Source of the DNA: Streptomyces sp. NBC_00878 | GTDB lineage: Bacteria > Actinomycetota > Actinomycetes > Streptomycetales > Streptomycetaceae | Direction of reading: 5' to 3' | Length of the DNA: 64,000 nucleotides | Assembly (NCBI RefSeq): GCF_026341515.1 | Contig: NZ_JAPEOK010000001.1 | Location: forward strand, 930,001-994,000 | Shown: piece by piece, positions 35,427 through 45,073 of the stretch | Layout of the letters: the number at the start of each line of letters is the position of its first letter | How positions within the stretch are numbered: the stretch's first letter is position 1 | Made by a program: the position numbers and the translations under genes | Notes under the pieces: model-generated | What the model was told of the DNA's origin: nothing | The model's input: the letters and a program-made list of their open reading frames with translations, nothing else | Databases searched by the model: none

Positions 35427-36653
35427 ATGAGCACAACACAGCGCCTTTCATGGAGAGTTGCCGCCCTCGCGTCCGCGACCGCACTCACGGCCGGTGCGTG
35501 CGGCTCGGGCAGCGGCTCGGAGGACTCGCCCGACGACCCCATCACCATCGGTGTCTCGCTCCCGCTCACCGGGGACTTCTCGGAGCCCGGCAAGGGTGTG
35601 GAGCGCGGCTACAAGGCATGGGCGAAGATCGTCAACGACAAGGGCGGACTGCTCGGCCGCAAGGTCGAGTTGAAGATCCTCGACGACCAGTCGAACGCCG
35701 ACCGGGTGGTCTCCGACTACGAGCAGCTGATCGGCAGGGACCAGGTCGACCTGGTCTTCGGCCCGTTCTCCACCCGGCTCGTAGTGCCCTCGGCCCGGGT
35801 GGCGGAGGAGTACGGCCTGCTCTTCGTCGAGCCGGCCGGCGCGGCCCCGGAGGTCTTCGAGCAGGGCTTCAAGAACCTCTTCTACGCGGCCCCCGCGGTC
35901 GCCAACGACCACTACAACCATCTCGCCGATTACATCCTGGCGTTACCCGAGACCGAGCGTCCCAAGTCGGTGGCGTACGCCGCGATGGACGACCCCTTCG
36001 CCCAGGGAACGGCGTACGGGCTCAAGGACAAGCTGGAGAAGGGCGGCATCAAGACCGTCGTCGACGAGGTCTACCCGCCCAACACCACCGACTTCGGCTC
36101 GATCGCCGCGAAGATCGCCTCGTCCAAGGCCGACATGGTGGTGGGCGGCTCGCAGTACCAGGACGGGGTGAACCTGATCGTCGCCCTCCAACAGCTGGAC
36201 TACCAGCCGAAGTTGGCCGCCTTCTCCACCGCCCCGACGGAACCGGAGTTCGCCAAGGCCATCGGCAACAAGACCGAGGGCATCCTCGCGCCGACCGGCT
36301 ACACCCAGCACGCGGACTACCCGAGCAACAAGGAGTTCGTGGAGAAGTACACGGAGCAGTTCGGCAAGGCCCCGGAGGAGGACGAGGCCAACGCGTACAC
36401 CACGGGACAGGTCGTCACCGCGGCCGTCGAGGCCGCCGAGTGCGCCTCCCAGGACGAGGAGTGCCAGCAGCAGCTCGTCGAATGGCTGCGCGGCAATCAA
36501 GTGGACACCGTCGTCGGGCCCCTCAAATGGGACGAGAAGGGCCGCCCGCAGAGCGCGCACATGATCCAGCAGTGGGTGGACGGCGAGATCCAGATCGTGC
36601 TGCCCGAGGAACAGAAGGAAGCCGACCTGGTCCACCCCAAGCCGAAGTGGTGA
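35427..36653 (+). CDS. branched-chain-type ABC importer binding lipoprotein
   Basis: A 408-residue lipoprotein (Cys25 after LTAGAC) of the LivK/leucine-binding family: ITIGVSLPLTGDFSEPGKGV, GYKAWAKIVNDKGGLLGRKV and FGPFSTRLVVPSARVAEEYG. The family binds amino acids, amides, urea or aromatic compounds. GGGGAGT lies nine bases before the ATG. First gene of a five-gene operon (livK-H-M-G-F order). Control by a LacI protein, unusual for amino-acid uptake, hints at a ligand linked to sugar metabolism. Confidence 0.88.
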   Translation: MSTTQRLSWRVAALASATALTAGACGSGSGSEDSPDDPITIGVSLPLTGDFSEPGKGVERGYKAWAKIVNDKGGLLGRKVELKILDDQSNADRVVSDYEQLIGRDQVDLVFGPFSTRLVVPSARVAEEYGLLFVEPAGAAPEVFEQGFKNLFYAAPAVANDHYNHLADYILALPETERPKSVAYAAMDDPFAQGTAYGLKDKLEKGGIKTVVDEVYPPNTTDFGSIAAKIASSKADMVVGGSQYQDGVNLIVALQQLDYQPKLAAFSTAPTEPEFAKAIGNKTEGILAPTGYTQHADYPSNKEFVEKYTEQFGKAPEEDEANAYTTGQVVTAAVEAAECASQDEECQQQLVEWLRGNQVDTVVGPLKWDEKGRPQSAHMIQQWVDGEIQIVLPEEQKEADLVHPKPKW

Positions 36654-36660
36654 TTCCTGC

Positions 36661-37548
36661 GTGCCCTCCGCGAGCCTCGTCTTCCAGAGCGTCGTCCTCG
36701 GCGTGCTGCTGGGAGGGCTCTACGCCCTCCTGGCGGCGGGCCTGACCCTCTACTTCGGCGTCATGCGCGTCGTGATGATCGCCCACTCCGCGTTCCTGAT
36801 CCTCGCCGCCTACCTCGCCTGGTACGCCCACCGGGAGACCGGCGTCGACCCGCTGCTCACCCTGCCCGTCACCGTGCCGCTGTTCTTCGTCGCGGGCGTG
36901 GCCGTGCAACGGCTGCTCCTGACCCGGCTGCGCCCGGCGACGCTGACCATGATGTCCGTCCTGCTGACCTTCTCCGTCGCCCTCGTCATCGAGGGACTCC
37001 TCGGGTACGCCTTCTCCGGCACCCAGCGCCGGATCCGGCTCGGCTACTCCTCCGCAGGCCTGGAGTTCTTCGGCGCTCGCGTAGCGGTGGTCAAGCTCAT
37101 CGCGTTCGGTCTGGCGGCGACTGCCCTGCTCGGGCTGTATCTGCTGATGAGGCACAGCAGGTTCGGCCAGGCGCTGCGGGCGACGATCCAGCACCGGGAG
37201 GCCGCCGCTCTGGTCGGCATCGACACCGACCGGATCGCCGGGTACGGCTTCGGGCTCGGTCTCGCCACGGCGGCGGTCGGCGGTACGGCACTCGCGCTCG
37301 ACACGACCATCTACCCCTCGCTGCACTGGCACTGGATCGGCCCGCTGATGGCGATCATCGTCGTCGGCGGCCTCGGCAGTGTGCCGGGCGCGGCGATCGC
37401 CGCCATGGCCCTCGGCCTGACACAGAGCCTGCTCCAGCTGGAACTCAGCACGACCTGGGCGCAGACGGTCTTCTACGTCGCGCTCTTCGTCACCTTGGCC
37501 GTCCGGCCGCAGGGATTCTTCGGGGGTCGGCTTGCCCAGAGATTCTGA
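36661..37548 (+). CDS. LivH-type permease
   Basis: A 295-residue membrane protein with about eight hydrophobic segments and typical LivH segments (LGGLYALLAAGLTLYFGVMR, AIIVVGGLGSVPGAAIAAMA). GTG start seven bases after the binding-protein stop. It overlaps the next permease gene by 17 bases. Confidence 0.9.
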   Translation: MPSASLVFQSVVLGVLLGGLYALLAAGLTLYFGVMRVVMIAHSAFLILAAYLAWYAHRETGVDPLLTLPVTVPLFFVAGVAVQRLLLTRLRPATLTMMSVLLTFSVALVIEGLLGYAFSGTQRRIRLGYSSAGLEFFGARVAVVKLIAFGLAATALLGLYLLMRHSRFGQALRATIQHREAAALVGIDTDRIAGYGFGLGLATAAVGGTALALDTTIYPSLHWHWIGPLMAIIVVGGLGSVPGAAIAAMALGLTQSLLQLELSTTWAQTVFYVALFVTLAVRPQGFFGGRLAQRF

Positions 37549-38668
37549 ACGCCCGCGCCGCACCGGCACGTTACTGCGCCTGGGAGCACTGCTCGCCACG
37601 GTCGCCGCCGCGCTGTCCTTCCCGTCCATGGCCCCGAGTCCGTACGAACTGACCGTGGGCATCGCCAGCCTCAACTTCGCGGTGCTCTCCACCTCCTGGA
37701 ACTTCGTCGGCGGTTTCACCGGCTACATCTCCCTGGGACACGGCGCTTTCGCCGGGCTCGGCGCCTACGCGACCGGGCTGCTCGTCACCAAGGGCGAACT
37801 GCCGTCCTTTGTCGCGCTGTTCGCCGCGGCGGCCCTGGTGGCCGTGCTCGCGATACCTGTCGGATACGCGGCCTTGCGCGTGCGCGGCGCGTCCTTCGTC
37901 ATCGTCTCGATCGCGCTGGTGCTGATCCTCCTGCTGGTCTTCCAGAGCTGGGCGTCGTTCACCGGCGGCTCGCGCGGTCTTGTGGTGCCGCGGCCGTTCC
38001 CCGGCAAGCTGCGCTCCGAGCACCACGAGATCTTCTACTTCCTGTTCCTCGGGCTGCTGGCGCTGGCGCTGCTTGCCTGGTGGATCATCGACCGCTCCCG
38101 TTTCGGCATGGGGCTGAAGGCGATCCGCGAGGACGAGGACAAGGCCCAGTCGCTGGGCACCCCCACCTACACGTACAAGCTCGTCGTCTTCGTGGTCTCC
38201 GCGGCCTTCACCGCACTGGCCGGAGGGCTCTACGGGCTGTGGTTCGGCGACCTCGACCCCGTCTTCCAGTTCTCGATCCTGAGCGGGGCCTACATGGTCC
38301 TGATGGCTCTCCTCGGCGGCGTACGCCATCTGTACGGGCCGCTGCTCGGGGCCGTGATCGTCGGGTACGGGCTGGAGTACTCCAAGCTCGAATACGGGGA
38401 CACCCCGCTGCACCTGGTCTTCGCGGGGCTGCTGCTGGGCGTGGTCGTGATGTTCATGCCGGACGGTGTCATCCCGGCGGTCACCGGGCTGATCGCCCGT
38501 GTCCGTGGGACCGGCGAGACGTCTATCCGCGAGGTCACGGCGGCCCAACTGCGCGACGAGCGTGAGGAGCGTGAGGCGGACGTCCGGCCGAACCATGGGC
38601 GGGACCATCGGCGGGACCGCCGGTCGGACGGGAAAGAACCGGACGGGAAGAGAGAGGTGAGGCAGTGA
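37532..38668 (+). CDS. LivM-type permease
   Basis: A 378-residue membrane protein with LivM features (FTGYISLGHGAFAGLGAYAT and SRFGMGLKAIREDEDKAQSL). The start is a TTG at 37532 inside the end of livH. The C-terminal ~60 residues are a charged, Arg/Glu/Asp-rich tail not found in most LivM proteins. Its stop overlaps the ATPase start (GTGA). Confidence 0.88.
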   Translation: MPRDSERPRRTGTLLRLGALLATVAAALSFPSMAPSPYELTVGIASLNFAVLSTSWNFVGGFTGYISLGHGAFAGLGAYATGLLVTKGELPSFVALFAAAALVAVLAIPVGYAALRVRGASFVIVSIALVLILLLVFQSWASFTGGSRGLVVPRPFPGKLRSEHHEIFYFLFLGLLALALLAWWIIDRSRFGMGLKAIREDEDKAQSLGTPTYTYKLVVFVVSAAFTALAGGLYGLWFGDLDPVFQFSILSGAYMVLMALLGGVRHLYGPLLGAVIVGYGLEYSKLEYGDTPLHLVFAGLLLGVVVMFMPDGVIPAVTGLIARVRGTGETSIREVTAAQLRDEREEREADVRPNHGRDHRRDRRSDGKEPDGKREVRQ

Positions 38669-39417
38669 GCGCGGACGAGGGTGAGCGGAGGTGCCTGGCG
38701 ACCGTCGGGCTGACCAAGTCCTTCGGCGGGGTCGCCGCGCTTGACGGCGCAACCGTGTCCTTCCGGCACGGCAAGGTCAACGCCCTGATCGGACCGAACG
38801 GCTCGGGCAAGACCACGTTCTTCAACTGCGTCACCGGCATGATCCGCCCCGACGCGGGCCGCACGACGTACCGGGGCCGCGACATCACGGCCAAGCCGCC
38901 GCACCGCATCGCCCGGGCGGGCATCGGCCGCTCCTTCCAACTGTGCCGCGTCTTCCCCCGCATGACGGTGCTGGACAACCTGCTCGTCGCCGTACGCCCG
39001 CCGAACCTCCTGGCCCAACTCGCCGGGGCCCGCAAGCGGGAGGAGAGGGAACGGGCCCGGTACTGGCTGACCCGCATGGGCATCGAGCATCTGGAGCAGG
39101 CGGAGGCGCGGAACCTGTCCTGGGGGCAGCAGAAGCTGCTGGAACTCGCGGGCGTCCTGATGAGCGAGCCCGAGCTGATCCTCCTCGACGAACCGGCGGG
39201 CGGGGTCAACCCCGCGCTCATCGACCGCATCTGCGACCTGGTGCGCGAACTCAACGCCGAGGGAAGGACCTTCCTGATCGTCGAGCACAACATGGACCTG
39301 GTCATGTCGCTCAGCGACCACATCGTGGTTTTCGACCGCGGGCGGCCGATCGCCGAAGGCCCGCCCTCGGTGATCCAGTCCGACGAACGAGTCCTGGGGG
39401 CCTACCTTGGCGTCTGA
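38665..39417 (+). CDS. LivG-type ATPase
   Basis: A 250-residue ATPase with Walker A GPNGSGKT, signature LSWGQQKLLELA (Trp-Gly in place of Gly-Gly), Walker B LILLDEPAGGVNP, and a C-terminal VIQSDERVLGAYLGV typical of LivG. GTG start at 38665. The signature variant is common in this subfamily. It pairs with the LivF-type ATPase encoded next. Confidence 0.9.
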   Translation: MSADEGERRCLATVGLTKSFGGVAALDGATVSFRHGKVNALIGPNGSGKTTFFNCVTGMIRPDAGRTTYRGRDITAKPPHRIARAGIGRSFQLCRVFPRMTVLDNLLVAVRPPNLLAQLAGARKREERERARYWLTRMGIEHLEQAEARNLSWGQQKLLELAGVLMSEPELILLDEPAGGVNPALIDRICDLVRELNAEGRTFLIVEHNMDLVMSLSDHIVVFDRGRPIAEGPPSVIQSDERVLGAYLGV

Positions 39418-40222
39418 CTCCGGCTTCTCCCCTGTCTCCCCGTCTTCGTCTCCGTCCTCCTCCGGCTCCGATTTCCTTCTCGAACTCGACGACATCCGCG
39501 CCGGATACGGTCGGGCGGCCCTGGTGCTGCGCGGGCTGACGGTCCGGGTGCCCGCCGGAGCCGTGGTGTGCCTGGTCGGCCCGAACGGCGCGGGCAAGTC
39601 CACCGTGCTGAAGGTCGCCAGCGGGCTGCTCGCGCCGCGCGCCGGCCGGGTCCTGGTCAACGGCGAGGATGTCACCGGCCGCGGGCCTCAGTACCTGCTC
39701 GCCGCCGGAGTGGCCCATGTCCTCCAAGGGCACAGTGTCTTCCCGGAGATGACCGTCGCGGAGAACGTGCTCCTCGGCGGCTACACGATCAAGGACAAGG
39801 CGGTCCTCGCCGAGCGGGCCGACTTCGTACGCGATTTCTTCCCGCTCGTCGCCGAGCGCTGGCGGAGCCTGGCCGGACTGCTCTCCGGGGGACAGCAGAA
39901 GCAGGTGGAGTTCGCCCGGTCGCTGATGGTCAGGCCCCGGGTGGTGCTGCTCGACGAGCCGTCCATGGGGCTCGACCCGAGGACGACGGGCATGGTCTTC
40001 AAGGTGATCGAACGGATGCGGGAGGCGGGCACGGCCGTACTGCTGGTCGAGCAGAACGCCCGCCGCGCGCTGGAGACCGCCGACACCGGCTGCGTACTCG
40101 ACCTCGGACGGGTCCATATGTCGGGACCGGCAAGGGAGTTGCTGGCCGATCCGCAACTGGGCGAGCTCTACCTCGGAGGCAGACCCGCGCAGCCGCCGGC
40201 CACGCCCGAGAGACAGTCCTGA
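39407..40222 (+). CDS. LivF-type ATPase
   Basis: A 271-residue ATPase with Walker A GPNGAGKS, signature LSGGQQKQVEFARSL, Walker B VVLLDEPSMGLDP and the C-terminal ADPQLGELYLGG of LivF proteins. It starts at TTG 39407, overlapping the livG end by 11 bases, and begins with a Ser/Pro-rich extension of about 20 residues. Last gene of the importer operon. Confidence 0.9.
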   Translation: MASDSGFSPVSPSSSPSSSGSDFLLELDDIRAGYGRAALVLRGLTVRVPAGAVVCLVGPNGAGKSTVLKVASGLLAPRAGRVLVNGEDVTGRGPQYLLAAGVAHVLQGHSVFPEMTVAENVLLGGYTIKDKAVLAERADFVRDFFPLVAERWRSLAGLLSGGQQKQVEFARSLMVRPRVVLLDEPSMGLDPRTTGMVFKVIERMREAGTAVLLVEQNARRALETADTGCVLDLGRVHMSGPARELLADPQLGELYLGGRPAQPPATPERQS

Positions 40223-40253
40223 CAGCGCACAAGTCCGAAGAGGAGTGACAGCC

Positions 40254-42437
40254 ATGACCGGATCCCCCGGCATCAGACCCAGAATCGAGCACAGACCCAG
40301 AATCGGGCACAGACTCAGAATCGGGCGCAGAACCGGACTCGGGCACCGCCCCAGGCCCATCGTCCTGACCCCATTACTCGTTCTCGCCCTGCTGCTGTCC
40401 GTCCTCGTCGCCCTGCCCGGCGCCACGGCCCACGCGGCCGAACCGATCACCGACCCGATCCCCGAGCGGCCCGCCGCCTCCGGTATCGGGCTGACCGTCG
40501 AGGAGTACGCCGCCTTCCCGAAGAGCGTGCCGCCGGACGGTCCCGTCAGCGATCCGCGGCTGATGAGGCACGCCCGCATCAACTTCCTGAGCGAACTCCC
40601 CGACGGCTCGGACCGGATGGCCGTCCCGGATCTCAACGGCAAGCTGTATCTCGTCGAGGACGGCACCCCGCACGTGTATCTCGACGTCGCCGGCACCTTC
40701 TCCCCCGCCTTCTTCGGCAGCCAGGGGCTCGGCATGGGCCTCGGGTTCGTCACCTTCGACCCGCGTTTCAAGAAGAACGGCCGCTTCTACACCGTCCACA
40801 CCGAGCTGGCCTCCGCCACCACCGCCGTACCCGACATGCGCCAGGCGGCCACCTCGGTGTACCACGGCATCGTCACCGAGTGGACGGCCGACGACCCCTC
40901 GGCCGACACCTTCAAGGGCACCCGTCGCGAGGTCCTCCGCATCGGCTTCGCGGGCCGGGTCCACGGCATCCAGCAGATCGACTTCAACCCCACGGCTCGG
41001 CCCCACGACAAGGACTACGGGCTGCTCTACCTGGCCGTGGGCGACGGCGGCCAGGGCGCCAGGAACACCGAGCCGCAGAGCCTGGCCCTGCCGCACGGCA
41101 AGATCCTGCGCATCGACCCGCGGGGCACCGACAGCGCCAACGGCAAGTACGGCATCCCTGCCGCCAACCCCTTCACCGGCACGCCCGGCGCACTCGGGGA
41201 GATCTACGCGTACGGCATGCGCGACCCGCACCGTTTCAGCTGGGACCCCGGTGGCCGCCACCGTATGTACCTCGGCCACATCGGTGAGCACGCCATCGAG
41301 GCCGTCTACGAGGTGAGGGCGGGCGACAACCTCGGCTGGAGCGAACGCGAGGGCGCCTTCGTGTTCGACAAGGCCGCCACCGATCCCTGCGCCAAGCTGC
41401 AGCCGCTGCCCGCCGACGACGAGAAGTACGGCTACACGTATCCCGTCGCCGCCTACGACCACGACCCGCCCGCCAACTGGGACTGCACCTCCGACGTCGG
41501 ACGGGCGATCGTCGGCGGTTTCGTCCTGCGCGACCGCGCCCTGCCCGAGCTGTACGGGAAGTACGTCTTCGGCGATCTCGTCGACGGCCGGCTCCTGTAC
41601 GCCGACGCCTTGGACATGCGGCGGGGCGGCACGGAACTGGCCCAGCTGTACGACCTGATGCTGTACGACGTGAGCGGCACGCGCGTGACCATGCGGGACC
41701 TGGCCGGGGACAGCCGGGTCGACCTCCGCTTCGGGCAGGACGCCGACGGCGGGCTCTATCTGCTCTCCAAGGCCAACGGGAAGATCTGGAAGGTGACCGG
41801 CACCCGGAAGTTCGCCTCCTGCGACACCGACGGCACGAGGGTCACCGATGTCATGGCCGGACGCAACTGGGCCCCGGTCACCCCGTCCAAGTGGCGGTTC
41901 CCGGGCCGTGAGGCGATCCTCGCCGAGGCCGGGGTCGCCCGCCCCGGCCCGCGCCGCCCCTTCGAGTACGCCGTGCTCACCGCGGGTCCCCCGGCCTTCG
42001 GCTCCGTACGGATCGACGCGCGGGTCCGTCTGGACACACCCGTCGAGATCACGAACCGCGACGTGATCATCGTCTTCGGCCACCAGTCGGACACGAAGTT
42101 CTACTACGCGCACCTGTCGACCGACAACACCATCTATCCGCACAACGGGATCTTCGTCGTGAACGACGCCGACCGGCTGCGCATCGAGGACCAGTGGAAC
42201 GGCACCACCGGCGCGCCACCGGCCATCACCGACGCGGCCTGGCACAAGGTGCGGGTGGTGCACTGCCCCGGCACCGGAGAGATCGCGGTCTACCTCGACG
42301 GCGCGAAACGGCCGCTGATGACCACCGTCGACACCACGCTCTCCTCGGGCCGGGTCGGCTTCGGCTCGTTCGACAACACCGGGCGGATGCGTGACGTGAA
42401 GGTCACGGGTGCGGGCGGGGCTTCCCTCACACGGTGA
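40254..42437 (+). CDS. secreted PQQ-type sugar dehydrogenase-like protein
   Basis: A 727-residue exported protein. Residues ~75-520 resemble the soluble aldose (GSDH/YliI-type) six-bladed propeller: LGLGFVTFDPRF, LLYLAVGDGGQGARNTEPQS, HGKILRIDPRGT, YAYGMRDPHRFSWDP and HIGEHAIEAVYEV. Residues ~545-720 look like a concanavalin-type domain that could bind sugars. The signal region has a very basic N-terminus in which a six-residue unit (HRPRIG-like) is repeated three times. Start at ATG 40254 with GAGGAG upstream. It follows the liv operon by 31 bases. Its stop overlaps the convergent GH30 gene by 11 bases. Whether PQQ is bound is unknown. Confidence 0.8.
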   Translation: MTGSPGIRPRIEHRPRIGHRLRIGRRTGLGHRPRPIVLTPLLVLALLLSVLVALPGATAHAAEPITDPIPERPAASGIGLTVEEYAAFPKSVPPDGPVSDPRLMRHARINFLSELPDGSDRMAVPDLNGKLYLVEDGTPHVYLDVAGTFSPAFFGSQGLGMGLGFVTFDPRFKKNGRFYTVHTELASATTAVPDMRQAATSVYHGIVTEWTADDPSADTFKGTRREVLRIGFAGRVHGIQQIDFNPTARPHDKDYGLLYLAVGDGGQGARNTEPQSLALPHGKILRIDPRGTDSANGKYGIPAANPFTGTPGALGEIYAYGMRDPHRFSWDPGGRHRMYLGHIGEHAIEAVYEVRAGDNLGWSEREGAFVFDKAATDPCAKLQPLPADDEKYGYTYPVAAYDHDPPANWDCTSDVGRAIVGGFVLRDRALPELYGKYVFGDLVDGRLLYADALDMRRGGTELAQLYDLMLYDVSGTRVTMRDLAGDSRVDLRFGQDADGGLYLLSKANGKIWKVTGTRKFASCDTDGTRVTDVMAGRNWAPVTPSKWRFPGREAILAEAGVARPGPRRPFEYAVLTAGPPAFGSVRIDARVRLDTPVEITNRDVIIVFGHQSDTKFYYAHLSTDNTIYPHNGIFVVNDADRLRIEDQWNGTTGAPPAITDAAWHKVRVVHCPGTGEIAVYLDGAKRPLMTTVDTTLSSGRVGFGSFDNTGRMRDVKVTGAGGASLTR
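40269..40335 (+). repeat. 18-bp tandem repeat in a signal peptide region
   Basis: Three head-to-tail copies of an 18-bp unit close to CAGACCCAGAATCGGGCA, encoding HRPRIG-like hexapeptides near the N-terminus of the PQQ-type dehydrogenase. Units differ by one or two bases. The repeat lengthens the positively charged n-region of the signal. Confidence 0.75.
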
Positions 42438-43899
42438 CACCGTCGATCTCGAAGGTCTGCACCGAGGCGGCGGCGAACGGCACGCTCAGGCTCTTGCCGC
42501 TCAGGTAGGTGTCCGAGCGGGCCGTGTAGAGGTCGCCGCCGCCGGAGGTGAGGGTGTTCCAGCGCCGTACGAGGCCGCCGCTGCCGCCCGTGACCGTGGT
42601 GAAGCGGGACAGGTCGAAGGTGAGCGTCTGCGCGGCACCGGAGTTGACGGCCACGATGACGAGGCGCTTCTGTGTCGCGTCGTGGGCGGCGACCGCGTAC
42701 CCGACGCCGGTGTCGAGGATGGTCATCCCCGGGCGGATGTGGCGGCTGAACTGGGCCATCACGTAGTACTTGGTCTGCACGGTGGTCGGCTGCAGGGTGC
42801 TCGCGTCGTACGCGATCATCGCCCAGCCGGTGGAGGGGTCCATGACCTGCCAGTAGACCCAGGCGGTCGGGTGCAGCCAGCGGAAGTCCAGGCACAGGTT
42901 GCTCGCGAGGGTGAGTCCGGTGCCGTCGCTGTCACCGGTCTCGGAGTTCCAAAGCTTCTTGCCCGCCGTCGTCACGACGTCCGTGTGGAGGAGGTCGCGA
43001 CGGCCGCCCGAGCCCTGGTATCCGTGCACGTTGACCTGGCTGACCAGTGCCTTCGTCGACGCCCCGAACGAGTTCCAGGTCGTACGGGCCAGGTCGTAGC
43101 TTGTCTCGTCGGACGCGGAGATCCTGATGCCGGACAGGCCGCGCGCGTCGAGCTCGCTGCGCATGTACGGGAGGACGGCGGCCTGGACGGCGGCGTCCAT
43201 GTGGCAGCCCTCCTGGGTGCCGGTGGCGGTCCACCAGCTGGAGGAGGGTTCGTTGAAGGGGTCGACGGTCGCGAAGTTCACGCCCCAGTTGTTCTTCGCG
43301 CGCAGGGCGACGGCCGCCAGGTGGGAGGCGTGCTGCCGGTAGTTCCAGGACTGGAGGTTGTTGCCGCCTCCGGACGCGCCGGACGGGTTGTGGTTGAGGC
43401 ACATCCACCACATGGGCGAGTTGGCGAACAGCTCGGTGACCGCGCCCCGTTGGACGGCCTTCACCAGGGCGGCGCGCTGGTTGGCGTCCGCCGTCCAGTC
43501 CCAGGCCGAGGATGTGGGGTCCTCGTTGTTCCAGTCCTGCCAGTAGCCCTCGATCTGCTTGAAGGCCGGGATGTTGGGCGAGGCGACCATGGACTGGCCG
43601 CCCACGCTGTTCGGGCTGCACGCTCCCAGGTTGTAGCGGGCGATGTTCATGCCGAGACCCGGCAGCGTCCTGCCGCCGTAGGCCACGGACTTGGTGGTGA
43701 AGAAGATGTCGGCGAAGTCGTCCCGCGCGCCGAACACGTTGGCCCACCACGCGAGCGAGGTCCCCCACCCCTCCCAACTCCCGTAGCTGGTGGCGGGGTT
43801 GACGCCGATGGTCGCGTCGGCGCGGGCGGTGCCCGTCGCCAGCGCACTGCCCAGCAGCGTGCCGCCCGCCGCCGCCAGCAGCGATCTGCGCTTCATCAT
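42427..43899 (-). CDS. secreted GH30-type endo-beta-1,6-galactanase-like hydrolase
   Basis: A 490-residue protein with a twin-arginine signal (MMKRRSLLAAAGG, cleavage after TARA). The body matches GH30 galactanases, including GWGTSLAWWANVFG at the start of the barrel. The acid/base is probably Glu217 in PFNEPSS and the nucleophile Glu320 in LWNSETGD. A C-terminal beta domain follows. AGGAG precedes the ATG. It likely cuts beta-1,6-galactan side chains of arabinogalactan. Beta-glucosidase/xylanase-like GH30 activity is the alternative. Convergent with the dehydrogenase gene. Confidence 0.82.
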   Translation of the reverse strand: MMKRRSLLAAAGGTLLGSALATGTARADATIGVNPATSYGSWEGWGTSLAWWANVFGARDDFADIFFTTKSVAYGGRTLPGLGMNIARYNLGACSPNSVGGQSMVASPNIPAFKQIEGYWQDWNNEDPTSSAWDWTADANQRAALVKAVQRGAVTELFANSPMWWMCLNHNPSGASGGGNNLQSWNYRQHASHLAAVALRAKNNWGVNFATVDPFNEPSSSWWTATGTQEGCHMDAAVQAAVLPYMRSELDARGLSGIRISASDETSYDLARTTWNSFGASTKALVSQVNVHGYQGSGGRRDLLHTDVVTTAGKKLWNSETGDSDGTGLTLASNLCLDFRWLHPTAWVYWQVMDPSTGWAMIAYDASTLQPTTVQTKYYVMAQFSRHIRPGMTILDTGVGYAVAAHDATQKRLVIVAVNSGAAQTLTFDLSRFTTVTGGSGGLVRRWNTLTSGGGDLYTARSDTYLSGKSLSVPFAAASVQTFEIDGVTV

Positions 43900-43999
43900 G
43901 AAGGTCTCCTGTCGCGCTCATGCCACAACCTGCTTGAAGAATGAGGCGGGGGCAAACGGTTGTCGAGACAGGTGACAGCGCTTTCTCTTTCGATAGTTT

Positions 44000-45073
44000 C
44001 TATTCCGGGAGCTCGACGCCAGGGGTGTCCCCGGCATACGCCGCCCTCAGTACCGCCAGCGCGCCCTCGTGCGTGACCTCGCGCGGATTCGCGTACGCCT
44101 GTCCCGCGACCTGCTCGGCCGCCACCGTCAAGTCGGCTTCCTTCAGGCCCAGTTGAGCCAGGGAGCGCGGTGCGCCGAGCTGTCCGGACAAGGTCCACAG
44201 TGCCTGCGGGGCGTTGTCGGTGCCGAGGGCGCGATCGAGGGCCCTGACCGCCTCGGGAGCGGCGGGCGCGTTGTACGCGAGAGCGTACGGGAGGACCACC
44301 GTGTGCGTCTGAGCGTGCGGCAGGCCGAAGGTGCCGCCCAGCACATGGCAGAGCTTGTGGTGCAGGCCCATGGTGGTCGCACCCAGACAGGAACCGCAGA
44401 GCCAGGCCCCGTAGAGGGCGCGACCGCGGGCCTCCACAGCCGAAGGGTCGGCAGCGATCTCCGGAAGTGCCGAGGTCATCGCACGGACGCCCTCCTCGGC
44501 CATCAGGGAGACGAGGGGCGAGGTGTCGGGGGCGTACAGCGCCTCGACGGCGTGCGCGACGGCGTTGACGCCGCTCGTGACGGAGAGGGGTACGGGCATG
44601 GAGAGGGTGAGTTCGGGGTCGTACACGACGCTCCGCGGGAGGACTGACGGATCGCGGCCGGTGCGCTTCACGCCGTGCTCGGTGAGGCCCCACACAGGGG
44701 TCATCTCGGAGCCGGAGTACGTGGAGGGCACGGCGATCAGGGGCAGGCCGGTGCGCAGCGCGATCGCCTTCCCGAGGCCGATCGCCGAACCGCCGCCCAC
44801 GGCGACGCAGCCGTCGGCACCGGCCGCGCGAGCCACCTCGACGGCCCGGTCGGCGACCTCCACCGGGACGTGCATCCGGGCTTCGGCGTGCAGTCCGGCA
44901 CACAGCTCGCCCAGCGAGTCGGCGACCGCCCGAGCGGTGTCCGCACCCCGCCCACCCGACACCACCAACACCCTTCGCAGACCGAGCCGTTGGACCTCCT
45001 CCGCCGTCGCGGTCACCGAGGCGCCGGGCCGGAAGACGACCCGCATGGGCTGAGCCTCGTACGAGAACTTCAC
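44000..45073 (-). CDS. maleylacetate reductase
   Basis: A 357-residue iron-type alcohol dehydrogenase of the maleylacetate reductase group, which reduces maleylacetate to 3-oxoadipate with NAD(P)H. It shows GGGSAIGLGKAIAL for nucleotide binding, PSTYSGSEMTPVWGLTE, and MGLHHKLCHVLGGTFGLPHA with the metal-site histidines. GTG start at 45073 overlapping the dioxygenase stop. It completes the hydroxyquinol branch started by the monooxygenase and dioxygenase upstream. Confidence 0.9.
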   Translation of the reverse strand: MKFSYEAQPMRVVFRPGASVTATAEEVQRLGLRRVLVVSGGRGADTARAVADSLGELCAGLHAEARMHVPVEVADRAVEVARAAGADGCVAVGGGSAIGLGKAIALRTGLPLIAVPSTYSGSEMTPVWGLTEHGVKRTGRDPSVLPRSVVYDPELTLSMPVPLSVTSGVNAVAHAVEALYAPDTSPLVSLMAEEGVRAMTSALPEIAADPSAVEARGRALYGAWLCGSCLGATTMGLHHKLCHVLGGTFGLPHAQTHTVVLPYALAYNAPAAPEAVRALDRALGTDNAPQALWTLSGQLGAPRSLAQLGLKEADLTVAAEQVAGQAYANPREVTHEGALAVLRAAYAGDTPGVELPE

